This document shows positions 1 to 5,996 of a stretch of 5,996 nt of DNA, piece after piece. The DNA lies in NCBI GenBank assembly GCA_945870475.1, contig CAMBSR010000142.1:1-5996 (forward strand), in the 5' to 3' direction. The notes beneath the pieces were generated by a model. That model searched no databases and was not told the DNA's origin. It worked only from the letters and a program-made list of their open reading frames with translations. Positions within the stretch are counted from its first letter, which is position 1; each line of letters begins with the position of its first letter. Origin of the DNA: Phycisphaera mikurensis NBRC 102666. GTDB lineage: Bacteria > Planctomycetota > Phycisphaerae > Phycisphaerales > SM1A02. A program made the translations under genes and the position numbers.

Positions 1-23
1 GGGGCACGCACCTCTCGAAGAGC

Positions 24-27
24 AGGA
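24..27 (+). promoter_or_regulatory. Shine-Dalgarno site of gap
   Basis: AGGA lies six bases before the ATG at 34, a normal ribosome-binding distance. It supports that start, which also gives the expected GAPDH N-terminus directly before the Rossmann motif. It is the best Shine-Dalgarno match among the four protein genes here. Confidence 0.6.
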
Positions 28-33
28 TCATCC

Positions 34-1047
34 ATGGCACTCCGCATCGCCATCAACGGTTTCGGTCGCATCGGTCGCCTCGTCTATCGCGCCGCTGTCC
101 AGCAGGGCATCGAGGTGGTGGCGGTCAACGACCTTGTCCCCTCGGACAGCCTGGCCTACCTGGTGAACTATGACACCATGCACGGCCGCTTCGGCCACCG
201 CGTGACCGCCACGGCGGACGGCTTCGAGTGCAACGGCAAGAAGACCCAGTGCCTGAGCGAGAAGGAGCCCGGCAAGCTGCCGTGGAAGGACCTGGGCGTC
301 GACATCGTGCTTGAGTCCACCGGCCGCTTCACGGAGTTCGACGGCGCATCGCAGCACCTGGCGGCGGGCGCCAAGCGCGTGATCATCAGCGCGCCCACCA
401 AGAGCGACGACAAGGTCCGCACCTTCGCCTTCAAGGTGAACCACGAGCAGTACGACCCGGCGAAGGACACCATCATCTCGAACGCCAGCTGCACCACCAA
501 CTGCCTGGCCCCGGTGGTGAAGGTGCTCCTGGCGCACTGCGGCATCGAGGAAGGCCTCATGACCACGGTGCACGCGGTCACCGCCACGCAGCCGACGCAG
601 GACGGCCCTTCGAAGAAGGACTGGCGCGGCGGCCGCAACGCGTACATGAACATCATCCCGGCCTCCACGGGCGCCGCCAAGGCGTGCGCGCTGGTGCTGC
701 CGGAAGTGAAGGGCAAGCTCACCGGCATGAGCTTCCGCGTACCCACGGCGAACGTCAGCTGCGTGGACCTCACCTTCCGCAGCGCCAAGGCCACCAGCAT
801 GGACGCGATCAACGCCGCCATGAAGGCCGCCTCTGAGGGCGCCATGAAGGACGTCCTGGGCTACACCGACGAGGAAGTGGTCTCGAGTGACTTCAACGGC
901 GACGGCCGCAGCTCCATCCTGGACTCCACCGCCGGCATCCAGCTCAACGACCGCTTCTTCAAGGTGGTCAGCTGGTACGACAACGAGAGCGGCTACTCGC
1001 AGCGCTGCGTCGACATGATGAAGTACCTGGCGTCGCGCGGGCTCTGA
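34..1047 (+). CDS. gap: Type I glyceraldehyde-3-phosphate dehydrogenase
   Basis: Cytoplasmic glycolytic/gluconeogenic enzyme that converts glyceraldehyde 3-phosphate, phosphate and NAD+ to 1,3-bisphosphoglycerate. The 337-residue length is normal for the family. Visible in the protein: the N-terminal Rossmann motif INGFGRIGR (residues 7-15); an Asp at 33 (VNDL), the position that favours NAD over NADP in this family; the active-site motif SCTTNC (152-157) with catalytic Cys153; the partner His180 (TTVHAVTATQ); the conserved DGPSKKDWRGGR segment (190-201); and the C-terminal SWYDNESGY signature (313-321). The SSDFNGD stretch resembles the GapA/eukaryote-like class. The start follows AGGA by six bases. 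Only 33 bases of upstream DNA are present, so its promoter is not visible. terC follows 63 bases downstream on the same strand. All key residues are intact and nothing suggests transfer. Identification is near certain; physiological direction (GapA versus GapB role) is not settled, though Asp33 favours NAD-linked use. Confidence 0.98.
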   Translation: MALRIAINGFGRIGRLVYRAAVQQGIEVVAVNDLVPSDSLAYLVNYDTMHGRFGHRVTATADGFECNGKKTQCLSEKEPGKLPWKDLGVDIVLESTGRFTEFDGASQHLAAGAKRVIISAPTKSDDKVRTFAFKVNHEQYDPAKDTIISNASCTTNCLAPVVKVLLAHCGIEEGLMTTVHAVTATQPTQDGPSKKDWRGGRNAYMNIIPASTGAAKACALVLPEVKGKLTGMSFRVPTANVSCVDLTFRSAKATSMDAINAAMKAASEGAMKDVLGYTDEEVVSSDFNGDGRSSILDSTAGIQLNDRFFKVVSWYDNESGYSQRCVDMMKYLASRGL

Positions 1048-1072
1048 GCCGCGGTTTCCGCATGAGCCCCGC
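1037..1072 (+). other. Possible mRNA hairpin between gap and terC
   Basis: GCGGGCTC (1037-1044, the end of gap) can pair with GAGCCCCGC (1064-1072) as eight base pairs with one bulged C. Inside the loop, GCGG-TTT-CCGC (1051-1061) forms a second perfect four-pair hairpin. No T-run follows, so it does not look like an intrinsic terminator. It could stabilise the 3' end of the gap message or tune read-through into terC. In such GC-rich DNA it may also be chance. Confidence 0.25.
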
Positions 1073-1110
1073 GTCGCGCGCCTGAACCCTGCAGACACCA
1101 CCGGAACACC

Positions 1111-2199
1111 ATGAACACCCTCCTCGCCGAATCCCTCCTCTTCCCGTTCGCGGAGTACTGGGCGTTCTACGCGGGCTTCACGGCGTTCGTGTTCGTGCTG
1201 CTGGCGCTCGACCTGGGCGTCTTTCACCGCAAGGCGCACGCCGTCTCCATGAAGGAGGCCACCGCGTGGACCGGCATCTGGATGACGCTTGCCGTGGTGT
1301 TCTGCGGCCTGCTCTGGTGGTATTGCGACTACCGCTTCCCGCAGCCGGATCGCGTGGACTCGGTGCTGGCCGCCGGCTACGACACGCCGGCGCAGGCCGC
1401 ACGCGAGGTGGCGCTCCAGTTCCTCACGGGCTACGTGGTGGAGCAGAGCCTGTCGGTCGACAACATGTTCGTGTTCGTGGTGATCTTCGGGTTCTTCTCG
1501 ATCCCGGCCACGCTGCAGCACCGCGTCCTCTTCTACGGCATCCTGGGCGCGCTGGCGTTCCGCGCGGTGTTCATCGCCATCGGCGCGGCGCTCATCCAGT
1601 ACAAGGTCGTGGTCATCGTCTTCGGCGCGTTCCTGATCTTCACCGGCATCAAGATCATCTTCGCGCCCGAGCGTGAGGCGGACCCCGAGAAGAACCCCAT
1701 CCTCAAGCTCCTGCGCCGGTGGATCCCGCTGACGCCCAAGCTCCACGGCCAGCAGTTCCTGGTGAAGGAACAGGCCCTCGACCCGCACGGCACCGGCGTC
1801 AAGGCGCTCCGCTGGGTGGGCACGCCGCTCTTCGTGGCGCTGTGCATGATCGAGGTCAGCGACATCGTCTTCGCGGTGGACAGCGTGCCGGCGATCTTCG
1901 CCGTCACCAAGGAGCCGTTCATCGTCTTCACGAGCAACGTCTTCGCCATCCTGGGCCTGCGCAGCCTGTACTTCCTGCTGGCCGGCGCGCACGACAAGTT
2001 CCACATGCTCAAGTACGGACTGGGCATCGTGCTGGTCTTCGTGGGCGTCAAGATGACCATGCCCGAGAGCTGGTACCCCACGAGCTGGGACGGCCACTTC
2101 CCCATGGGATGGTCGCTCGCCTTCATCGTGGGCGTGATCGGCGGCAGCATGGTGCTGAGCGTGGTGTTCCCGAAGAAGCACGCGGCGGCGACGCACTGA
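1111..2199 (+). CDS. terC: TerC/Alx-family integral membrane protein
   Basis: Polytopic inner-membrane protein of the TerC family. Characterised members (Alx, TerC) are linked to manganese efflux, alkaline-pH response and tellurite resistance; the substrate here is not shown by sequence. About nine hydrophobic helices are visible, near residues 15-35, 52-71, 104-128, 139-160, 165-183, 233-257, 266-290, 299-314 and 332-352. The two family signatures are present: LTGYVVEQSLSVDN (105-118) and EVSDIVFAVDSVPA (248-261). The acidic residues in these (Glu111, Asp117, Glu248, Asp251, Asp257) are candidate metal ligands. A hydrophilic loop separates the halves (about 184-230). Residues 72-98 form a longer extramembrane loop than I recall for E. 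coli Alx. The start at 1111 has only a weak GGAA four bases upstream (1103-1106), but it precedes the first helix well. The 63-base gap to the upstream gene is too short for a yybP-ykoY manganese riboswitch, so any such control would have to lie before gap. The length of 362 residues is usual to slightly long. Confidence 0.94.
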   Translation: MNTLLAESLLFPFAEYWAFYAGFTAFVFVLLALDLGVFHRKAHAVSMKEATAWTGIWMTLAVVFCGLLWWYCDYRFPQPDRVDSVLAAGYDTPAQAAREVALQFLTGYVVEQSLSVDNMFVFVVIFGFFSIPATLQHRVLFYGILGALAFRAVFIAIGAALIQYKVVVIVFGAFLIFTGIKIIFAPEREADPEKNPILKLLRRWIPLTPKLHGQQFLVKEQALDPHGTGVKALRWVGTPLFVALCMIEVSDIVFAVDSVPAIFAVTKEPFIVFTSNVFAILGLRSLYFLLAGAHDKFHMLKYGLGIVLVFVGVKMTMPESWYPTSWDGHFPMGWSLAFIVGVIGGSMVLSVVFPKKHAAATH

Positions 2200-2251
2200 C
2201 GGTGTCAGGGCGCAGGCGTCGCGCTGCTGAATTCGGCGCGCAGTTCGGTGC

Positions 2252-3991
2252 TCACTTCGTCGCGCGCATCGATTCCAGCGCGCGATCCATCGCGCGGCGG
2301 TAGGTCCATGCACGCTCGGATGGCTCCTGGCCGGCGGCGCCGTGCTCCAGTGCTTCGGTGAGAACGGCCTTCGCGCTCGGGCTGATGGCATCCTCGCCAA
2401 GCAGCACCACCGCGGCGATGGCAAGTTCGTACAGCGCGGCGCACGAGGAAACGTCGCCCGCGTTGAAGCGGGGGACACCGCGTTCGATGGCCAGTTCCAG
2501 GATCGCCGCGGCCTGCTCTGCGCGGTCCGGCGAAGCAGCAGCCTGCGCGGCGGGCGCGGGCGTGCGGGCGGGCAGCACCCGATCGATGACATGGATGATG
2601 CCGTTGGCCGCCTCGATGTCCGCGACCTCGATGCGCGCGCCGCCGGCCGTGATGGCGCCGGATTCCAGCGCAAAGGCCACGGCACCGTCGCCCATCAGCG
2701 TGCGGGCCGATCCCTGCGAGAGCATCTCCTCGCGACGGATCGCCGTCGGCAGCACATGCGCCGCCAGCACCGCGGTGAGCGCGCGCCTGTCCTGCAGAAG
2801 CGCCGTGAGCGAATCCGCGGGCACCGCCGCGAACGCCTTGTTTGACGGCGCCAGCAGCGTCCACGGGCCGGGATTCGCCTTGCCGAGCTGCGGGCCGAGA
2901 CCGGCCGCGCCGATCGCCGTGCGCAGCGTGGCGAACCGCTCGTCCGCCGAGACGATCTCCTCGATGCTCCGGAGTTCCGGCAGCATCACCGCGTCGATCA
3001 CGTGCACCATGCCGCCGTCGAAGGCGACGTCGGTGGCCACCAGGCGGGCGTTGTCCACGGTGAGCGCGGCGGGGTCGACGTCGAGCGACTGGCCCGAGAG
3101 CGCCTTGAGCCGCCGGCGGTCGAGCACCGCCGAACTCTCGAGCGACTGCGCCACCACGTGGTGCTTCAGGATGGCCTGGAGCGTCTGCTTGCCTGCGGCG
3201 CTCGTCAGGAACTCCACCTGCTCCTTCGGGAGCTTGGCGAAGGCCTCGTTGGTGGGCGCGAAGATGGTGACCTTGCCGCCCTTCGGGAGCTCGAGGTCCG
3301 CGGCCTTCACCAGCGCCAGGAGCGTGGTCAGGTTCGCCTTCCCGGCCACCGCCGCCAGCGAGCCCGCGGACGTGTGCTCGGCCGCCGCTGCGCCACCGAT
3401 CGGGCGGATCCAGTCGATCTCCAGCGCAAACTCGCCGGCCTTCTTGTCCGAGAGGGTGACGCCCACCGACTCGATGGATGCGGGGTCGAGCGGTGCCGCG
3501 TTCCGCACGCGCTGGCCGAAGCTGTTCAGGACGCACTGGTCAAACGGCACCTCGACCTCGATCCATTCGCCGGCCTTGGTCTCGAAGAGCCGCTGGTAGC
3601 CGCCTGCCATGAGGCGCACGCGCGAGGACCGGATGTCGCACTGGTAGGTGCGGCCGTCGCCCTTCACGCGGATGAGGAGTCCCTTCTTGCCCGCGAACGT
3701 GCCTTCGGGCACCGCGGTGCGGATCTGCGAGAAGCCGCCGTTGTTCTCGAGCGAGAGCTCGCCTGTGAAGCGCAGCGTGCCGCCTTCGCCTGCCGCGATG
3801 CGGCCGGTGGAGAGGCCACCCATGACGCCGTCGAGGACGGTCTGCCATCCCGTGGTGCCGCTGTCGAATTCCAGGTTCGAATCCGCCGCGCGTGAGGCAT
3901 GTGCAATGCGTGCGACGGTGCAGGGCACGAGGGCCGCGCAGGCGAGGAGGACGGCAAGGCGGCGCGAGATGGAGGGCATGAAGTGCTGCAT
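2252..3991 (-). CDS. Secreted CIA30 plus two fasciclin-domain protein
   Basis: Predicted exported protein of 579 residues. The N-terminus has RR at 10-11, a hydrophobic core (about 12-23) and a likely signal-peptidase cleavage after AHA (30-32). Residues 39-198 match a CIA30 (NDUFAF1-like, galactose-binding-type) domain: LDGVMGGLSTG (53-63), LSLENNGGFSQIR (79-91), KGDGRTYQ (110-117) and FALEIDWI (188-195). Two FAS1 domains follow: 208-337 (TIFAPTNEAF, ILKHHVV, VHVIDAVMLP) and 341-474 (TLLAPSNKAF, LAAHVL, IIHVIDRVLP). An Ala/Pro linker (475-488) leads to a helical tail (490-579) I cannot name. FAS1 domains usually mediate adhesion at the surface or outside the cell; CIA30 in a secreted setting suggests carbohydrate or protein binding rather than complex I assembly. 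The frame stays open upstream to 4417, but those residues would overlap the divergent gene and have no family character. ATG at 3979 (residue 5) is an alternative start. Neither start has a clear Shine-Dalgarno site. The binding partner is unknown. Confidence 0.9.
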   Translation of the reverse strand: MQHFMPSISRRLAVLLACAALVPCTVARIAHASRAADSNLEFDSGTTGWQTVLDGVMGGLSTGRIAAGEGGTLRFTGELSLENNGGFSQIRTAVPEGTFAGKKGLLIRVKGDGRTYQCDIRSSRVRLMAGGYQRLFETKAGEWIEVEVPFDQCVLNSFGQRVRNAAPLDPASIESVGVTLSDKKAGEFALEIDWIRPIGGAAAAEHTSAGSLAAVAGKANLTTLLALVKAADLELPKGGKVTIFAPTNEAFAKLPKEQVEFLTSAAGKQTLQAILKHHVVAQSLESSAVLDRRRLKALSGQSLDVDPAALTVDNARLVATDVAFDGGMVHVIDAVMLPELRSIEEIVSADERFATLRTAIGAAGLGPQLGKANPGPWTLLAPSNKAFAAVPADSLTALLQDRRALTAVLAAHVLPTAIRREEMLSQGSARTLMGDGAVAFALESGAITAGGARIEVADIEAANGIIHVIDRVLPARTPAPAAQAAASPDRAEQAAAILELAIERGVPRFNAGDVSSCAALYELAIAAVVLLGEDAISPSAKAVLTEALEHGAAGQEPSERAWTYRRAMDRALESMRATK

Positions 3992-4048
3992 GGGTGTGTG
4001 CGTCGTGGTTCGCCCGCCGACACTCGCTGGATGCCGAATCCACGGCGG

Positions 4049-4073
4049 CGGGCGACCGCGGCACGGGCGACCG
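4049..4073. repeat. Perfect 10-base direct repeat in divergent spacer
   Basis: CGGGCGACCG occurs at 4049-4058 and again at 4064-4073, separated by five bases, a 15-base period. Both copies are exact, and the second abuts the TTTGGC dyad at 4074. The presence of the repeat is directly visible; a role as a tandem operator is inference, because short GC repeats arise easily in DNA of this composition. Confidence 0.5.
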
Positions 4074-4095
4074 TTTGGCCCGTCAACCCGCCAAA
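4074..4095. promoter_or_regulatory. Candidate operator dyad TTTGGC-N10-GCCAAA
   Basis: TTTGGC (4074-4079) and GCCAAA (4090-4095) are perfect inverted six-base arms 10 bases apart, a spacing of 16 bases arm to arm that would suit a dimeric helix-turn-helix repressor. The right arm covers the expected -35 position for the TACGAT box, and the loop contains the minus-strand TTGACG. A protein bound here could therefore affect both divergent genes. The regulator is unknown and none is encoded in the window. Confidence 0.35.
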
Positions 4096-4113
4096 TGACC
4101 CCAACTATCGGGC

Positions 4114-4119
4114 TACGAT
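4114..4119 (+). promoter_or_regulatory. -10-like box, possible leaderless start of glycosyltransferase
   Basis: TACGAT matches four of six bases of TATAAT, including the key TA...T. It ends six bases before the ATG at 4126, so a transcript starting seven bases after the box would begin exactly at the A of the ATG. No purine-rich Shine-Dalgarno site lies between. No convincing -35 box is present at 16-18 bases, so this rests on position and is tentative. Confidence 0.35.
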
Positions 4120-4125
4120 CCGCCC

Positions 4126-5874
4126 ATGGCCATCGAGACCACGCTTGATCGCGCGATGCGGGACGCCGCCGAAGGGCGCCTTCCGCAGGCGATCGATGCG
4201 GTGCGGCTGGCGCTGCGGCGCTCGCCGGATCATCCGGTGGGGCTTCGCGTATTGGGCATGCTTCTCCTGCAGGCGGGCGAGCATGAGCAGGCGCTCCACC
4301 AGCTGCGGCGCGCGGTGGCATCGCAGCCGCGCGCGCCCGATGTCCACAGCAACCTCGGCAACGCGTACAGCGCGACCGGGCGCTTCGCCGAGTCCGCGGC
4401 TGCGTACCGCAAGGCACTCGAACTGCTCCCCGACTTCCTCCCCGCGCTTCACGGCCTGAGCGGCGTCCTGATCCAGGTGGGCGATGCCGCGGGCGCGCTG
4501 GCCGCCGGCGACCGCGCCGCGGAGCTCCGCCGCGACTGGCTGGAACTCGACCTCAACCGCGTCGACGCATTCGATGCCATGGACCGCCACGACCGCGCGA
4601 TGGTCATGCTGGAGGAATTGAAGCGGCGCCATCCGTTCGAGCCCACCATCCGTGCGCGCCTCCTGCAGCTGATGAACTACGCGCCGTTTCCCGCGGAAGC
4701 GTTCACCGAGGCGTTCCGTGACTACGCGCGCTGCATCGTGGTGCCGCCCGCCGCGGGTGCGTTCGACCGCAACCCGGATCGGCCGCTGCGCCTGGGCATC
4801 CTTTCGCCGGACCTGCGCACGCACTCGGTGGCGTTCTTCCTGGACGCACCCACGCGGCACATTCCCGCCGACTGGCATGTGGTGGCGTTCTCGGCTTCGC
4901 CTCCGAACCCCGCCGATCCCATGACGCGCATGCTGAAGGAGCGCATCCGCGAATGGGTCGACGTCGGCCACCTGGCGGAGCCCGCGCTCGACGTCGTGAT
5001 CCGGCAGCGGCGCATCGACGTGCTCGTGGACCTGGCGGGCCACTCCGCGGGGAACCGCCTGCGCGCGCTCGACCAGCGACCGGCGCCGCTCATCGTGACG
5101 GCCATCGGGCATCCGGCATCCACCGGGCATCCGGCCATCGACGTGCGGCTGGTGGATTCCATCACCGATCCGCCGGGCACGGACGCGCACTGCACCGAGC
5201 GGCTGCAGCGGATGGATCCGTGCTTCCTCTGCTACGTGCCGCCCGCCGATGCGCCCGCGCCCGCCATGCCTGCGGCCGAAGTGCCCGTGACGTTCGGGTC
5301 GTTCAACCTCTCGGGCAAGGTGGGCGTGGATGCGCTGCGGCTCTGGCGCGGCGCGCTGGACGCGGTGCCCGGCTCGCGCCTCCTCCTGAAGGCGCGCTCG
5401 CTCGGCGACCCGGCCGCGCGCGAGAGCATGCTGGAACGGATCCGCGCCGCGGGGATCGACGAATCGCGCGTGGAGATCCTGGCGTTCGTGAAGGGCATCA
5501 AGGAGCACCTGGAGCTCTACGCGCGCGTGCACGTGGCGCTCGACCCCGCGCCGTACTCCGGCACCACCACCACGTGCGAGGCGCTGTGGATGGGCGTGCC
5601 CGTGGTGACGCTCCCCGGCGAGCGGCACGCCTCGCGCGTCAGCGCCAGCCTGCTGCACGCAGCCGGGTTCGGCGAACTGGTGGCGAAGGACGCCGCGGAC
5701 TTCGCGCGCACCGCCGCGCGCTGCGCCACCGACCGCGCATGGGCCGCGGACTTCCGCGCCAACGCGCGCGCGCGCATGCAGGCATCCGCGCTGATGGATT
5801 CGAAGGCGTATGCAGCGCGGTTCTTCGGCGCGCTGCGCGAGAGCTGGCGCGTGCGCTGCGAGCAGGCGGGGTGA
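4126..5874 (+). CDS. TPR protein with SPINDLY/OGT-like glycosyltransferase domain (GT41)
   Basis: Predicted cytoplasmic glycosyltransferase of the O-GlcNAc-transferase/SPINDLY type, 582 residues, with no signal peptide or membrane segment. Residues 5-174 are five in-phase 34-residue TPR-like repeats (beginning near 5, 39, 73, 107 and 141), the usual acceptor-recognition module. The catalytic region starts near 220: LGILSPDLRTHSV (223-235, His233 at the position of the human OGT catalytic His498), IDVLVDLAGHSAGNRL (297-312), TFGSFNLSGK (389-398, Lys398 at the position of the UDP-contacting lysine), LLLKARS (419-425), and SGTTTTCEALWMGVPVV (478-494) followed by ASRVSASLL (502-510), the nucleotide-sugar pocket. 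These motifs are complete, so an active enzyme is likely. The donor could be UDP-GlcNAc or, as in plant SPINDLY, GDP-fucose; the sequence does not decide. The start is well fixed: an in-frame TGA at 4096-4098 precedes it with no ATG, GTG or TTG between. There is no Shine-Dalgarno site. It is divergent from the fasciclin gene and 48 bases upstream of the tRNA. Confidence 0.93.
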   Translation: MAIETTLDRAMRDAAEGRLPQAIDAVRLALRRSPDHPVGLRVLGMLLLQAGEHEQALHQLRRAVASQPRAPDVHSNLGNAYSATGRFAESAAAYRKALELLPDFLPALHGLSGVLIQVGDAAGALAAGDRAAELRRDWLELDLNRVDAFDAMDRHDRAMVMLEELKRRHPFEPTIRARLLQLMNYAPFPAEAFTEAFRDYARCIVVPPAAGAFDRNPDRPLRLGILSPDLRTHSVAFFLDAPTRHIPADWHVVAFSASPPNPADPMTRMLKERIREWVDVGHLAEPALDVVIRQRRIDVLVDLAGHSAGNRLRALDQRPAPLIVTAIGHPASTGHPAIDVRLVDSITDPPGTDAHCTERLQRMDPCFLCYVPPADAPAPAMPAAEVPVTFGSFNLSGKVGVDALRLWRGALDAVPGSRLLLKARSLGDPAARESMLERIRAAGIDESRVEILAFVKGIKEHLELYARVHVALDPAPYSGTTTTCEALWMGVPVVTLPGERHASRVSASLLHAAGFGELVAKDAADFARTAARCATDRAWAADFRANARARMQASALMDSKAYAARFFGALRESWRVRCEQAG

Positions 5875-5887
5875 GTTTGTGAGCGGC

Positions 5888-5915
5888 TTGACATCCGCGG
5901 AGATTCCGCTAGCAT
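5888..5915 (+). promoter_or_regulatory. Sigma70-type promoter of the initiator tRNA
   Basis: A perfect -35 box TTGACA (5888-5893) and a -10 box TAGCAT (5910-5915, four of six matches) are separated by 16 bases. The promoter begins 13 bases after the glycosyltransferase stop. The expected transcription start, about 5920-5924, falls at or just before tRNA position 1 (5923). The spacer contains a perfect small dyad GCGGA-GAT-TCCGC (5897-5909). Confidence 0.72.
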
Positions 5916-5922
5916 CACGGTC

Positions 5923-5996
<74 letters not shown>

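Larger units (their letters stand above)
3992..4125. promoter_or_regulatory. Divergent promoter region, fasciclin gene and glycosyltransferase gene
   Basis: This is the only DNA between two divergent starts, so both promoters should lie here or inside the neighbouring coding ends. Toward the glycosyltransferase there is a -10-like TACGAT (4114-4119). Toward the fasciclin gene a -35-like TTGACG reads on the minus strand (4086 to 4081), but I find no good -10 box at the right distance from it. It also holds a direct repeat and a dyad (listed separately) and a small hairpin-forming pair TGGAT/ATCCA (4028-4032 and 4038-4042) in what would be the fasciclin 5' leader. Confidence 0.55.

Noticed and set aside
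1048..1110. yybP-ykoY manganese riboswitch upstream of terC
   Set aside because: Such riboswitches often precede this family, but the gap is only 63 bases and lacks the expected conserved loops and expression hairpin.
2200..2251. Bidirectional terminator between the converging terC and fasciclin genes
   Set aside because: This 52-base gap is GC-rich, but I find no stable stem followed by a T-run on either strand, so no intrinsic terminator can be called.
28..2685. An 885-codon open frame on the minus strand across gap and terC
   Set aside because: It is antisense to two clear, complete family proteins and runs on into the fasciclin gene in the wrong frame. Its product is an Arg/His/Ala-rich low-complexity sequence with no recognisable domain, as expected from GC-biased third codon positions.
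2358..3599. A 413-codon plus-strand frame inside the fasciclin gene
   Set aside because: It is the complement of the well-supported minus-strand CIA30/FAS1 coding sequence and is Ser/Ala-rich with no domain features.
3920..3922. Lipoprotein cleavage at Cys24 of the fasciclin protein
   Set aside because: The preceding residues are Leu-Val-Pro, and Pro directly before the Cys does not fit a lipobox. Cleavage after AHA (30-32) is a better fit.
3992..4417. N-terminal extension of the fasciclin protein to an ATG at 4417
   Set aside because: The extra 142 residues are Arg/Pro/Ala-rich, overlap the glycosyltransferase gene by nearly 300 bases, and would bury the signal peptide. The start at 3991 places the signal peptide at the N-terminus.
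4105..5658. A 517-codon open frame on the minus strand across the glycosyltransferase
   Set aside because: It is antisense to an intact GT41 gene, and its product is rich in Arg, His, Val and Gln without domain motifs. It is a composition artefact.

Overview
This GC-rich bacterial window is densely coded. It holds four complete protein genes and one tRNA, with no insertion sequence, phage gene, CRISPR array or toxin module. Third codon positions are strongly G/C, so long open frames also appear on the opposite strands; I treat those as shadows. The lineage cannot be fixed from the sequence alone. A secreted protein joining a CIA30 domain, two fasciclin domains and a C-terminal helical module, next to a SPINDLY-type glycosyltransferase and genes without clear Shine-Dalgarno sites, reminds me of Planctomycetota (Phycisphaerae-like). 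That is inference with modest confidence.

Layout: 34-1047 (+) is a type I glyceraldehyde-3-phosphate dehydrogenase. 1111-2199 (+) is a nine-helix TerC/Alx-family membrane protein, 63 bases downstream and possibly cotranscribed. Converging on it, with 52 bases between the stops, is 2252-3991 (-), the exported CIA30/fasciclin protein. A 134-base divergent spacer (3992-4125) separates that gene from 4126-5874 (+), a five-TPR protein with an O-GlcNAc-transferase-like catalytic region. 5923-5996 (+) is an initiator tRNA-fMet (CAT) reaching the last base of the window. It has its own promoter starting 13 bases after the glycosyltransferase stop. No gene-free stretch exceeds 300 bases; the divergent spacer is the longest.

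The genes do not form one pathway. They are central carbon metabolism, metal or membrane homeostasis, an envelope or extracellular adhesion-type protein, cytoplasmic glycosylation and translation initiation. The regulatory DNA holds the most unusual signals. The divergent spacer has a perfect 10-base direct repeat immediately followed by a TTTGGC-N10-GCCAAA dyad, and a -10-like box placed so that the glycosyltransferase mRNA could start at its ATG. The tRNA promoter has a perfect -35 box, a small dyad filling its spacer, and almost no room for a 5' leader. I see no convincing new multi-gene system here. The best leads are the uncharacterised C-terminal module of the fasciclin protein and the candidate leaderless transcripts.
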